Assembly: GCF_000158475.2 (NCBI RefSeq) | Contig: NZ_KI392030.1 | Coordinates: 329,628 to 393,627 of the forward strand | Length of the DNA: 64,000 bases | Reading direction: 5' to 3' | Origin: Oxalobacter paraformigenes | GTDB taxonomy: Bacteria > Pseudomonadota > Gammaproteobacteria > Burkholderiales > Burkholderiaceae_D | Shown: piece after piece, positions 48,148 through 56,289 of the stretch | Position numbering within the stretch: the stretch's first letter is position 1 | Layout of the letters: each line of letters opens with the position of its first letter | Notes under the pieces: model-generated | Told to the model about the DNA's origin: nothing | What the model saw: only the letters and a program-made list of their open reading frames with translations | The model's database searches: none | Program-made: the position numbers and the translations under genes

Positions 48148-48404
48148 ACCCGTTACTACTGTTGAATCGTACTTTCCGCCAATGAAAAGGATACATTATC
48201 GTTCATAAAATTGGAAAAAGGGAGGGATTTTGACTGGGGTACTGATCGATTTCAATGAATAAAACGATCAGAACGACTGGTTATGTCAGAGAGAAAACCG
48301 GATTCAGGAAAAAAGTGAATCGTTCATGCATGAATTTGCCGAAAATATAGAGTTTGTTCGAGAGAAATGAGTATCATCTCTTTTTTGATTTTTCAGGATA
48401 GGTT

Positions 48405-50747
48405 ATGACCTCATCAATAGAACAGCGACTGGCTGAAGAGTTGGGCATTTCTGTCCGGCAGGTCAGGACAACGGCTTTGCTGCTGGATGAAGGCGCAACA
48501 GTGCCTTTTATTGCACGCTATCGAAAAGAAGCGACCGGTGGGCTGGATGACAGTCAGTTAAGGCAGTTGCAGGATCGTCTGGCTTATTTAAGGGAACTGG
48601 AACAGCGTCGGCAGACGGTGATTGATTCCATAAATGCACAAAACAAAATGACTCCGGCCTTGCTGGAAGCGATATGTCAGGCTGAAGACAAATCCCGTCT
48701 TGAAGACATTTATTTGCCGTATCGTCCCAAACGCAGGACAAAAGCGAAAATGGCGGAAGAAGCCGGACTGGCCGATTTGGCCGAAAGACTGTTGAAAAAT
48801 TCCAACCTGGATGGAAAAAAGGAAGCGGAAAAATACATTTGCCCCCCCTTTACAACCGGCGAAGGAGACAATCCCGGGGTAGCGGATGCCAAGGCGGCAC
48901 TGGAAGGCGCACGGCAGATATTGATGGAGAGATTTTCCGAAGATGCCGGTTTGCTGAACGTTTTGCGGACGTTTTTTCATGAACACAGTGTTATCGAGTC
49001 GAAAGTCATTGAAGGAAAAGAACAACAGGATTTGCGTTTTTCAGATTATTACGACTATGAAGAGTCGGTTAAAACCATTGCTTCCCATCGGATACTGGCT
49101 TTGCTGAGAGGGAGGCGTGAAGAAGTTCTTGCCGTCAAAATCCGGCTGGAAACGGAAAAGAAACGTCCCGGCTGGGAAGATCCGCTCAATCCGTGTGAAT
49201 TGCAAATTGCATCCTGTTTCGGCATTGAAAACAGGGGCAGGCCTTCGGACAGATGGCTCAGTGAAACAGTCAGATGGGCATGGCGTGTCAGAATCATGCC
49301 TCATCTGGAAACGGAACTGATGAATGTATTGCGTGAAAAGGCGGAAACGGAAGCGATAGCGGTTTTTGCAAAAAATCTCAGGTCGCTGCTTCTGGCGGCC
49401 CCGGCCGGCCCAAAAGTCACGATGGGACTGGATCCCGGTATTCGGACTGGTGTAAAGGTAGCGGTGGTCGATAAAACGGGTAAAGTACTGGATACTGAAA
49501 CGGTTTACCCTCACCCGCCCCGAAACGATTGGCAAGGGTCGATTAAAATACTTTCCCGACTGATCGAGAAACACAGGGTTGAACTGATTGCTATCGGAAA
49601 TGGAACAGCGTCACGCGAAACAGACCGGCTTGCCAGAGAACTTGCCGGTCTTTGCAAGGATAGACGGATTGAGACAATTGTCGTATCGGAAGCCGGAGCG
49701 TCCGTTTATTCCGCTTCGGAATATGCGTCATCTGAATTGCCCGGGATGGATGTATCGTTAAGAGGGGCTGTTTCCATTGCAAGACGGTTACAGGATCCGC
49801 TGGCAGAATTGGTCAAGATCGAACCGAAATCCATTGGGGTGGGCCAGTATCAGCACGATGTCGCCCAGACCAAACTGGCACGGTCGCTGGAAGCGACGGT
49901 TGAAGACTGTGTCAATGCAGTCGGTGTTGACGTCAATACGGCGTCTGTGCCTTTGCTGACCCGTGTTTCCGGATTGACGGAAGGTATTGCCGGCAACATT
50001 GTGCAGTATCGAAACCGGAATGGACGTTTCGCCAGTCGTGCCGATCTGCGCGCTATTCCGCGATTTGGGGAAAAAACGTTTGAACAGGCCGCCGGCTTTT
50101 TAAGGATAAACGGAGGCAAAAATCCCCTCGATGCTTCTGCTGTCCATCCCGAATCGTATCCACTGGTTGAAAGAATTCTGGATGATTTGGGCATGAACAT
50201 CAGAGCAGTAATTGGAAATCGCGAATTGCTCAGAAAGGTAGAGCCCGGAAAATATATCAGTGAGCGATTCGGTCTTCCGACTATTGTCGATATTTTGAGG
50301 GAACTGGAAAAACCGGGGAGAGATCCGCGTCCAGCATTCGTAAGCGCACACTTCAGAGATGGCGTCGAGGAAATAACGGATCTGGAATCGGGGATGGTGC
50401 TGGAAGGCGTGGTTACCAATGTTGCGGCATTCGGTGCCTTTGTCGATATTGGTGTTCATCAGGATGGACTGGTTCACATTTCGGCTTTATCGGAAAAGTT
50501 CGTTACTGATCCGCATCAGATCGTCAAATCCGGACAGCTTGTCCGGGTCAGGGTACTGGACGTTGATGTTAAACGACGCCGTATCGGACTCTCTATGGTT
50601 TTGACCAAAGAAAATGAAGCATACAATGGATCTGAAAAACAGGTCCATAACATGAGCCAGCGAGTTAAAAAACGGCAGAGGAACCGTGCAGATGGTACGG
50701 GAAATGCCATGGCTGAGGCTTTTGCGAAATTACGCGGTAAATTCTGA
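48405..50747 (+). CDS. tex: Tex transcription accessory protein
   Basis: A 780-residue Tex protein, an RNA-binding factor linked to transcription and toxin expression in other bacteria. Domains are an N-terminal Tex helical region with FIARYRKEATGGLDDSQLRQ, a YqgF/RuvC-like domain (MGLDPGIRTGVKVAVVD, about residue 342), a helix-hairpin-helix part (around 500-570, VQYRNRNGRFASRADLRAIP), and a C-terminal S1 RNA-binding domain (about 660-735, DLESGMVLEGVVTNVAAFGA). The start at 48405 is an ATG following CAGGAT. Divergent from the helicase. Confidence 0.95.
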   Translation: MTSSIEQRLAEELGISVRQVRTTALLLDEGATVPFIARYRKEATGGLDDSQLRQLQDRLAYLRELEQRRQTVIDSINAQNKMTPALLEAICQAEDKSRLEDIYLPYRPKRRTKAKMAEEAGLADLAERLLKNSNLDGKKEAEKYICPPFTTGEGDNPGVADAKAALEGARQILMERFSEDAGLLNVLRTFFHEHSVIESKVIEGKEQQDLRFSDYYDYEESVKTIASHRILALLRGRREEVLAVKIRLETEKKRPGWEDPLNPCELQIASCFGIENRGRPSDRWLSETVRWAWRVRIMPHLETELMNVLREKAETEAIAVFAKNLRSLLLAAPAGPKVTMGLDPGIRTGVKVAVVDKTGKVLDTETVYPHPPRNDWQGSIKILSRLIEKHRVELIAIGNGTASRETDRLARELAGLCKDRRIETIVVSEAGASVYSASEYASSELPGMDVSLRGAVSIARRLQDPLAELVKIEPKSIGVGQYQHDVAQTKLARSLEATVEDCVNAVGVDVNTASVPLLTRVSGLTEGIAGNIVQYRNRNGRFASRADLRAIPRFGEKTFEQAAGFLRINGGKNPLDASAVHPESYPLVERILDDLGMNIRAVIGNRELLRKVEPGKYISERFGLPTIVDILRELEKPGRDPRPAFVSAHFRDGVEEITDLESGMVLEGVVTNVAAFGAFVDIGVHQDGLVHISALSEKFVTDPHQIVKSGQLVRVRVLDVDVKRRRIGLSMVLTKENEAYNGSEKQVHNMSQRVKKRQRNRADGTGNAMAEAFAKLRGKF

Positions 50748-50818
50748 GGAATTTTCGGTAGCCATCACCTCACGTGTGTTGAAAGAAATGGCTGCATTCT
50801 CCTTTTATCGGAGGAATT

Positions 50819-51397
50819 ATGTGTGTCGGTTCTAAACGGTTGGTTGTCGGTATGACAGGAGCAAGCGGCGCCATTTACGGGGTTCGTTTGATGCAAATCT
50901 TGCACCGTATGGATCATGTGGAAACACATCTGGTCATTTCAGATGCTGCCCGCCTTACCCTTCAGCACGAAATGGGCCTTTCTGTTGCCGATGTCCAGTT
51001 GCTTGCCGACAAAATTTATGATGTGAACGAAATGACCGGGAGAATTGCCAGCGGATCTTTTCAGTGTGCTGGTATGGTTGTTGCACCCTGCTCCATGAAA
51101 ACCCTGTCAGCCGTTGCCAGCGGATTTTGCGACAATTTGCTTACCCGGGCAGCGGATGTTATTTTGAAAGAAAGGCGTCGTCTGGTACTCATGGTGCGGG
51201 AAACACCTTTTAATCTGGCGCATTTGCGAAATATGCAATCTGTGACGGAAATGGGCGGTATTATTTATCCGCCTGTACCGGCGTTTTACTGTCGTCCCCT
51301 TACTATTGAAGAAATGGTGGACCAGACAGTCAGAAGAGTTCTGGAACTGTTCGATATCGTGGATGACAGAATAGTCAGATGGGAAGGAACCACCTGA
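50819..51397 (+). CDS. ubiX: Flavin prenyltransferase (UbiX)
   Basis: UbiX makes prenylated FMN, the cofactor of UbiD-type decarboxylases. The 192-residue flavoprotein has the nucleotide-binding GMTGASGAIYGVRLM near residues 11-25, VVAPCSMKTLSAVASG, and the RETPFNLAHLRNM motif that holds the substrate-binding Arg. A strong GGAGGA ribosome site precedes the ATG. UbiX serves ubiquinone synthesis and other decarboxylases; the partner UbiD is not in this window. Confidence 0.95.
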   Translation: MCVGSKRLVVGMTGASGAIYGVRLMQILHRMDHVETHLVISDAARLTLQHEMGLSVADVQLLADKIYDVNEMTGRIASGSFQCAGMVVAPCSMKTLSAVASGFCDNLLTRAADVILKERRRLVLMVRETPFNLAHLRNMQSVTEMGGIIYPPVPAFYCRPLTIEEMVDQTVRRVLELFDIVDDRIVRWEGTT

Positions 51398-51410
51398 CAG
51401 GCATTCTTTT

Positions 51411-52508
51411 TCATGAAGGCCAGTCTTCCTGTTTTTCTGTCGGAGAACTGTTATCGGTTGAGGAAAATTGCGAAATGGCGGAATAAAGACCCCATGCCGT
51501 TATGAAAAGCGCTGCAATGACCGGGCCAATGACGAATCCGTTCAGGCCGAAAAGCGCCATACCGCCAATCGTGGAAACAAGAACAAGATAATCGGGCATC
51601 TGGGTGTCTTTACCCACTAACAGTGGACGCAGGAAATTGTCGATCAGGCCGATTACCAGCACGCCGAAGGCCAGCAGAATAACCCCTTTCAACACGGCCC
51701 CTGTCGCCAGAAAATAAATGGCGACCGGAACCCATATCACTCCGGAGCCTGCAGGGAGCAGGGAAAGCACTGACATGATTGCGCCCCATAGCAGAGCGGC
51801 TTCTATGCCCAGAAACCAGAAGATCAATCCTCCCAGCGCGCCCTGTACGATGGCGACAACCAGATTTCCCTTTACGGTAGCACGGATGACGCCGGTGAAT
51901 TTGTTCAGAAGAAGCGTTTTCTGCTCGTTGGCGAGTGGAATGAGCTTTCTGATCCGTGCCGCCAGTTCGTTTCCATCTCTCAGCAAGAAGAAAAGCAGAT
52001 ACAACATGAGGCCGAAGCTGATCGCGAAGTCCAGAATGTTCTGTCCGATAACGAATAGTTTTCCGGCAATATACTGGCTTGCCTGGAGTAGGCCGCTGGA
52101 GATTTTCTGCTGGAATTCAGCCAGGGTAGTAATGCCTGAATGATTCAGTAGATCGATTGCCCAGTCAGGCAGCTTCGACACGATAAATTGAAACGATGCG
52201 TCGAAGCTGATGCTTCGGGTCAGTATTTTCTGGTATAAAGCCGCACTCTCCTGCGTAAGTGCGATGATGACGACAATAAGGGGAATGATGACAATCAGAA
52301 GACAGACAGACAGCGTCAAAAGCGCTGCCAGATTTTTCCTGCCGGGAATTTTTGCCAGAAACCGGTCGTTCAAAGGCATGAACATGACGGCCAAAATAAA
52401 GCCCCAGAAGACGGCACCATAAAAAGGCAACAGAATCCAGAAAAACGCGACTGTAACAACGGACAGAAAAAGAATGAAAACTTTTCCATGAGGTTCTGGT
52501 TGCTTCAT
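51411..52508 (-). CDS. AI-2E family (PerM-like) transporter
   Basis: A 365-residue membrane protein of the AI-2E family (PerM, YdiK, TqsA). It has eight predicted membrane segments. The N-terminal pair of helices, a cytoplasmic coiled section rich in Lys and Gln, and the C-terminal PLLVGKDTQMPDYLVLVSTIGGMALFG stretch are typical. TqsA exports autoinducer-2; other family members export sodium, so the substrate is open. It converges on ubiX with a 13-bp gap. Confidence 0.88.
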   Translation of the reverse strand: MKQPEPHGKVFILFLSVVTVAFFWILLPFYGAVFWGFILAVMFMPLNDRFLAKIPGRKNLAALLTLSVCLLIVIIPLIVVIIALTQESAALYQKILTRSISFDASFQFIVSKLPDWAIDLLNHSGITTLAEFQQKISSGLLQASQYIAGKLFVIGQNILDFAISFGLMLYLLFFLLRDGNELAARIRKLIPLANEQKTLLLNKFTGVIRATVKGNLVVAIVQGALGGLIFWFLGIEAALLWGAIMSVLSLLPAGSGVIWVPVAIYFLATGAVLKGVILLAFGVLVIGLIDNFLRPLLVGKDTQMPDYLVLVSTIGGMALFGLNGFVIGPVIAALFITAWGLYSAISQFSSTDNSSPTEKQEDWPS

Positions 52509-52745
52509 AAAGACTTTCCGGATCGGCTGACGAATTAATCGGGATTAACGATTTCAGACCCTATGCTACATCATGGCAGAAATTTGCCGTTATGACGATA
52601 GACAGATTCGGCATCAGGTGGGCTCTGAATAAACGGATGGATGGAATTATTCAGTTTGATCTTGACGGCCGTCAATCCGCTTCCGTTCGCACGACGCACA
52701 CTATCTCTGTTTTCTTTTATGTTTCGATATCCCGAGGAGATAAAC

Positions 52746-52928
52746 ATGGTATCGAATGGTCGGTCTTCGAAAAAATTAAATGATCACGAACGGGTCGAAT
52801 CGATCAGTCCGGAAATCGAATTTGAGCCGCTTGAAGAAACGTATCCGGATGAAGAGGATTCTTTCTCGGAAATGTTTCACCGGCTGGAGCGGGATCGTTC
52901 GTTAGGACACGATGAATCCTACAATTGA
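52746..52928 (+). CDS. Small acidic protein of unknown function
   Basis: A 60-residue protein starting at 52746, preceded by GAGGAGA. It is very acidic in the middle (PEIEFEPLEETYPDEEDSF) with a Lys-rich start and a polar end. No signal peptide or membrane segment and no recognised family. It stands between the AI-2E gene and the diaminopimelate-dehydrogenase-family gene, convergent with the latter by 23 bp. The ribosome site supports translation. Confidence 0.5.
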   Translation: MVSNGRSSKKLNDHERVESISPEIEFEPLEETYPDEEDSFSEMFHRLERDRSLGHDESYN

Positions 52929-52951
52929 CCCGCTCCGACGATATACACGAT

Positions 52952-53872
52952 TTATACCAGTCGAGCGATGTGCTGCATCCGGTCACCTGGCAACAACATG
53001 ACAGGAGGAACGTCAATCAGCGTAAAGCAGCCATTGCCCATGCGAGTAATGGCTCTGGCACAGGAAACCAGTACCTGGGACGTGAGTGCCGGATTGTCGA
53101 TTTTCATATCGAACACAAGGTGCTGATTGGAAGTGCGGCCTGAGGCCCCGATCCTTTCCATGAGAACTCCATGGGAATTATCGGCGACAGCAGCCATTTC
53201 TTCGGGTGTTTTCACTTCACGGACTTCCAGCGGATCGTGGCTGAAATAGGGGTCGGCTGCCAGATCTTTTTTGATTTTTTCGAAAGAAGCGCCGGATGCA
53301 GGCAGGATATAAACCAGTCGCGAGTGACGTCCTCCTCCGATCGGTATAGTGATGGAAGTTGCGTCTGCAACTCCGGGAATGGCTCGGGCAGCGACAGAGT
53401 GTCCCATGGAACGTCCACGGCCGAAATTGGTGAAGGTGGTTCCCACCGGGGCCATGGCTTCGAAAAGCGTGCGCATGACCGAATCGGTACCCGGATCCCA
53501 GCCAGCTGCGGTAATGCATCCGCTGTTGTGCTGTTTTGCCACGTCGTCCAGCATTTTGACAAGTTCGGGAATTTCGCTGTGAACGTCGAAACTGTCCACT
53601 GTCCGGATGCCTTTCGACAGATAAAAACGCGCGTCTTCCGGTACCGAACGGGAAGGGCCGCACAGTACAACCACATCCGGTTTTCCTTTTTCCGCTATCA
53701 GTTTGTCGATTGAGGCAAAATCGGGAATACCCCTTCGTTCCAGCATCTGGGTTCCCAGCGAGGATTCACGGCGAATTACGCCAAGGCATTCGAAATCGGG
53801 CGCACACGTCAGGCAATCGATCACATGCCGTCCTATATTTCCCAAACCATGAACTGCTGCTTTGATTGTCAT
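52952..53872 (-). CDS. Diaminopimelate dehydrogenase-family oxidoreductase
   Basis: A 306-residue NAD(P)-dependent oxidoreductase. The N-terminal Rossmann fold begins AAVHGLGNIGRHVIDCL. The middle AAGWDPGTDSVMR and GRGRSMGHSVAARAI, followed by IPIGGGRHSR, match meso-diaminopimelate dehydrogenase (Ddh), which makes DAP from tetrahydrodipicolinate in one step. The usual lysine route in this group is the succinylase pathway, so Ddh would be an alternative. Other amino-acid dehydrogenases of this fold are possible. Divergent from the NSS symporter. Confidence 0.8.
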   Translation of the reverse strand: MTIKAAVHGLGNIGRHVIDCLTCAPDFECLGVIRRESSLGTQMLERRGIPDFASIDKLIAEKGKPDVVVLCGPSRSVPEDARFYLSKGIRTVDSFDVHSEIPELVKMLDDVAKQHNSGCITAAGWDPGTDSVMRTLFEAMAPVGTTFTNFGRGRSMGHSVAARAIPGVADATSITIPIGGGRHSRLVYILPASGASFEKIKKDLAADPYFSHDPLEVREVKTPEEMAAVADNSHGVLMERIGASGRTSNQHLVFDMKIDNPALTSQVLVSCARAITRMGNGCFTLIDVPPVMLLPGDRMQHIARLV

Positions 53873-54206
53873 GCTCTTTTTCCTTTAGAAACGGTATAGG
53901 TGGATGGAATTCTTTATACAATCGGTAATTGCCGAGTATAGACATAGTTATATTGCGCTAGCAAGATAAAATCGTTCTCTATTAAAATATACAGTTTTAT
54001 GCAGCAATTTATTTGCCGGATGGGTTGAGCCGACAGGTATTTGCAGGTATTTCTTGTAAGCGATTGTTCGTTCAACGTTCGGATTGGCTTTTCCAAGTGG
54101 GATATCATCCGTTTCTTCAGACCTGCTGTGTGTCCCGTTTTGTGGAAAATTTCTTGTTGGCGTTGACGGGAAATCCGTTCATTTTTTATTGTCGGGGTTG
54201 ATTGTT
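53873..54206. other. 334-bp divergent intergenic region between the Ddh-family gene and the NSS symporter gene
   Basis: The region is AT-rich (notably 53940-54010) and must hold both promoters, but I see no well-spaced -35/-10 pair. In-frame sequence upstream of the symporter start (from 54084) is open but has no conserved content. A shared regulator site may lie here; none is evident. Confidence 0.45.
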
Positions 54207-55532
54207 ATGGCGCGTGCAGAGTGGGGCTCACGTCTCGGTTTCATTGTGGCAGCGGCTGGTTCGGCTGTCGGTTTGGGCGCCATCTGGAAATTTCCTTATG
54301 TCGCGGCTCAAAACGGGGGCGGCGCCTTCTTGCTGATTTTCCTGATGATCGTTTGCACATTGGGCGTGTCGTTGATGATCGCGGAAATGTCTGTTGGAGC
54401 CATTGCACGGAAAAGTCCGGTAGGCGCCTACCGGAAACTGGGTGGAAAAGGCTGGTCGCTTGTCGGATATATCGGCGTTTTGTGCGGTTTTCTGATTTTG
54501 TCTTTCTATAGTGTGGTCGGTGGCTGGACAATCGCGTATCTTATCAAAACGGTTGAAGGTTCCATTTTGACCGCTGATCCGGGAATCCTGTCGAAAACGT
54601 TTGACTCATTCATTGCCGATCCGGTAACCCCCCTTTGGTATCATGCCCTTTTTATGGGGGTGACCGCCGGGGTGGTTCTGGCCGGTGTCCAGAAAGGAAT
54701 AGAACGGGTCAGCAAATATCTGATGATGATGCTGTTTCTGTTGATCCTGGTCCTGATTGCCAGAGGATTAACCCTGGAAGGCGCACTGGAAGGCGTCAGG
54801 ACGTTCCTGAGTCCGGATTTCAGTAAAGTGACAGCGACAATGGTGATCGAGGCGATGGGGCTGGCTTTTTTTTCCATGTCGCTGGGAATGGGGTGCATGA
54901 TCACTTACGGATCTTATGCTTCAGGCGAGACCTATATTCCCAATTCAGCGGCAAGTGTCATTGGCCTGACGACGCTTATCTGTTTTCTTGCCGGATTGAT
55001 GGTCTTTCCCGCTATTTTTGTCTTCGGCTTCGATCCATCAGCCGGGCCCGGTCTGACTTTCATTACCATGCCGGCGGTTTTTTCGCACATGAGTGGAGGC
55101 CAGTTTTTCGGCATTCTTTTCTTTTTTCTGCTTTTTGTCGCTGCCTTGACCTCCTCTGTCTCGTTGATGGAAGTCGTCGTCAGTTTCTTTATCGATGAAT
55201 TTCGGTTTCCCCGAATGGCAACGACTGTTGTCATGTCCGTACTGATGTTCGTACTGGGCATAGGAGCGTCCCTGTCCTTGGGGGTCTGGAAAGGTTACAC
55301 CTTGTTCGGAAAGAATCTGTTCGGCATACTGGATTACCTCAGTTCCAATCTGATCATGCCTTTTGGGGGAATCATGGTCGCGATTCTTGTAGGGTGGAAA
55401 GCGTGGGCAGTCGTATCGATCAGACTGATGCGTCCGGATGGAACGCAACCGTTATGGTTACCGTTGTTCAAGAACTTTTGCCGTTACATGGCACCCGTCC
55501 TGATTTTTGTTATTCTCATTCAGAATCTGTAA
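54207..55532 (+). CDS. Neurotransmitter:sodium symporter (NSS) family transporter
   Basis: A 441-residue polytopic membrane protein of the LeuT/SNF fold. The first helix carries the family signature RLGFIVAAAGSAVGLGAIWK, followed by FPYVAAQNGGGAFLLIFL, with conserved Gly and Asn residues that form the sodium and substrate sites in LeuT. About eleven or twelve membrane segments follow. It is a sodium-coupled amino acid or amine importer by homology; the substrate is unknown. The start at 54207 was chosen because the signature begins there; an ORF from 54084 adds a non-conserved N-terminus. Confidence 0.92.
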   Translation: MARAEWGSRLGFIVAAAGSAVGLGAIWKFPYVAAQNGGGAFLLIFLMIVCTLGVSLMIAEMSVGAIARKSPVGAYRKLGGKGWSLVGYIGVLCGFLILSFYSVVGGWTIAYLIKTVEGSILTADPGILSKTFDSFIADPVTPLWYHALFMGVTAGVVLAGVQKGIERVSKYLMMMLFLLILVLIARGLTLEGALEGVRTFLSPDFSKVTATMVIEAMGLAFFSMSLGMGCMITYGSYASGETYIPNSAASVIGLTTLICFLAGLMVFPAIFVFGFDPSAGPGLTFITMPAVFSHMSGGQFFGILFFFLLFVAALTSSVSLMEVVVSFFIDEFRFPRMATTVVMSVLMFVLGIGASLSLGVWKGYTLFGKNLFGILDYLSSNLIMPFGGIMVAILVGWKAWAVVSIRLMRPDGTQPLWLPLFKNFCRYMAPVLIFVILIQNL

Positions 55533-55545
55533 AGCGGTTTTCACT

Positions 55546-56241
55546 TCAGGCCGGTGCGGGAACGAAACGGTAGCCGATACCGGCCTCGGTAATCAGATGC
55601 CTGGGCATGGATGCGTTTTCTTCTATTTTTTTCCTCAGGTTGGCCATGTGTACGCGGATATAGTGCATGTCTTCGGTATGGCCTGGGCCCCATATGGCTT
55701 TCAGTAACTGTTGATGGGTAATGACCCTGTCGGGCTGCGACGTCATGAAAATCAGAATGCGGTATTCGATAGGAGTCAGATGAATGGGCGCGCCGTTTTT
55801 TTCGACAACTCTGCGGACAGGATCGATACAGACATCCGAAAAGCGAATAAAAGGCTCGTTTGGTGTTCCCGGCTGTTGTCGCCGAAGTTGTGCACGGACC
55901 CGGGCCAGCAATTCACCCGCTCCGAACGGTTTGACAAGATAATCGTCAGCGCCGGCGTCAAGGGCGGAAATCTTGTCGTTTTCATTGCTTCTGGCGGACA
56001 AGACAATGATAGGAATGGAAGACCATGCTCGCAGATCGGTAATAAATTCCAGACCGTCTCCGTCGGGCAGTCCTAAATCGAGAACGACCAGATCAGGCCG
56101 ACGGGTCGCGGCTTCGATCAGGCCTCGTTTGACCCCGTCTGCCTCAAAAACTTCGTAATTTTCATTTTCAAGCGCAAGTTTCACGAAGCGGCGGATATTC
56201 GATTCGTCTTCAACCGTGAGTATCCTGATCCTGTTTTCCAT
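55546..56241 (-). CDS. kdpE: KdpE potassium-response regulator
   Basis: A 231-residue OmpR-type response regulator of the KdpD/KdpE system. The receiver domain carries the acidic pocket VEDE near residues 10-13 and the phosphoacceptor Asp55 in LVVLDLGLPDGDG, with Lys in YLVKPF. The C-terminal winged helix covers about 130-225. The start at 56241 (GAGAACGGT just upstream) aligns with E. coli KdpE; an in-frame start at 56286 is four bases after the kdpD stop. KdpE activates the kdp structural genes when potassium is limiting. Convergent with the NSS symporter. Confidence 0.93.
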   Translation of the reverse strand: MENRIRILTVEDESNIRRFVKLALENENYEVFEADGVKRGLIEAATRRPDLVVLDLGLPDGDGLEFITDLRAWSSIPIIVLSARSNENDKISALDAGADDYLVKPFGAGELLARVRAQLRRQQPGTPNEPFIRFSDVCIDPVRRVVEKNGAPIHLTPIEYRILIFMTSQPDRVITHQQLLKAIWGPGHTEDMHYIRVHMANLRKKIEENASMPRHLITEAGIGYRFVPAPA

Positions 56242-56289
56242 ACCGTTCTCAAAAAGCTTATTGGTCTGTAGTGTCGAGAATACCATCTT

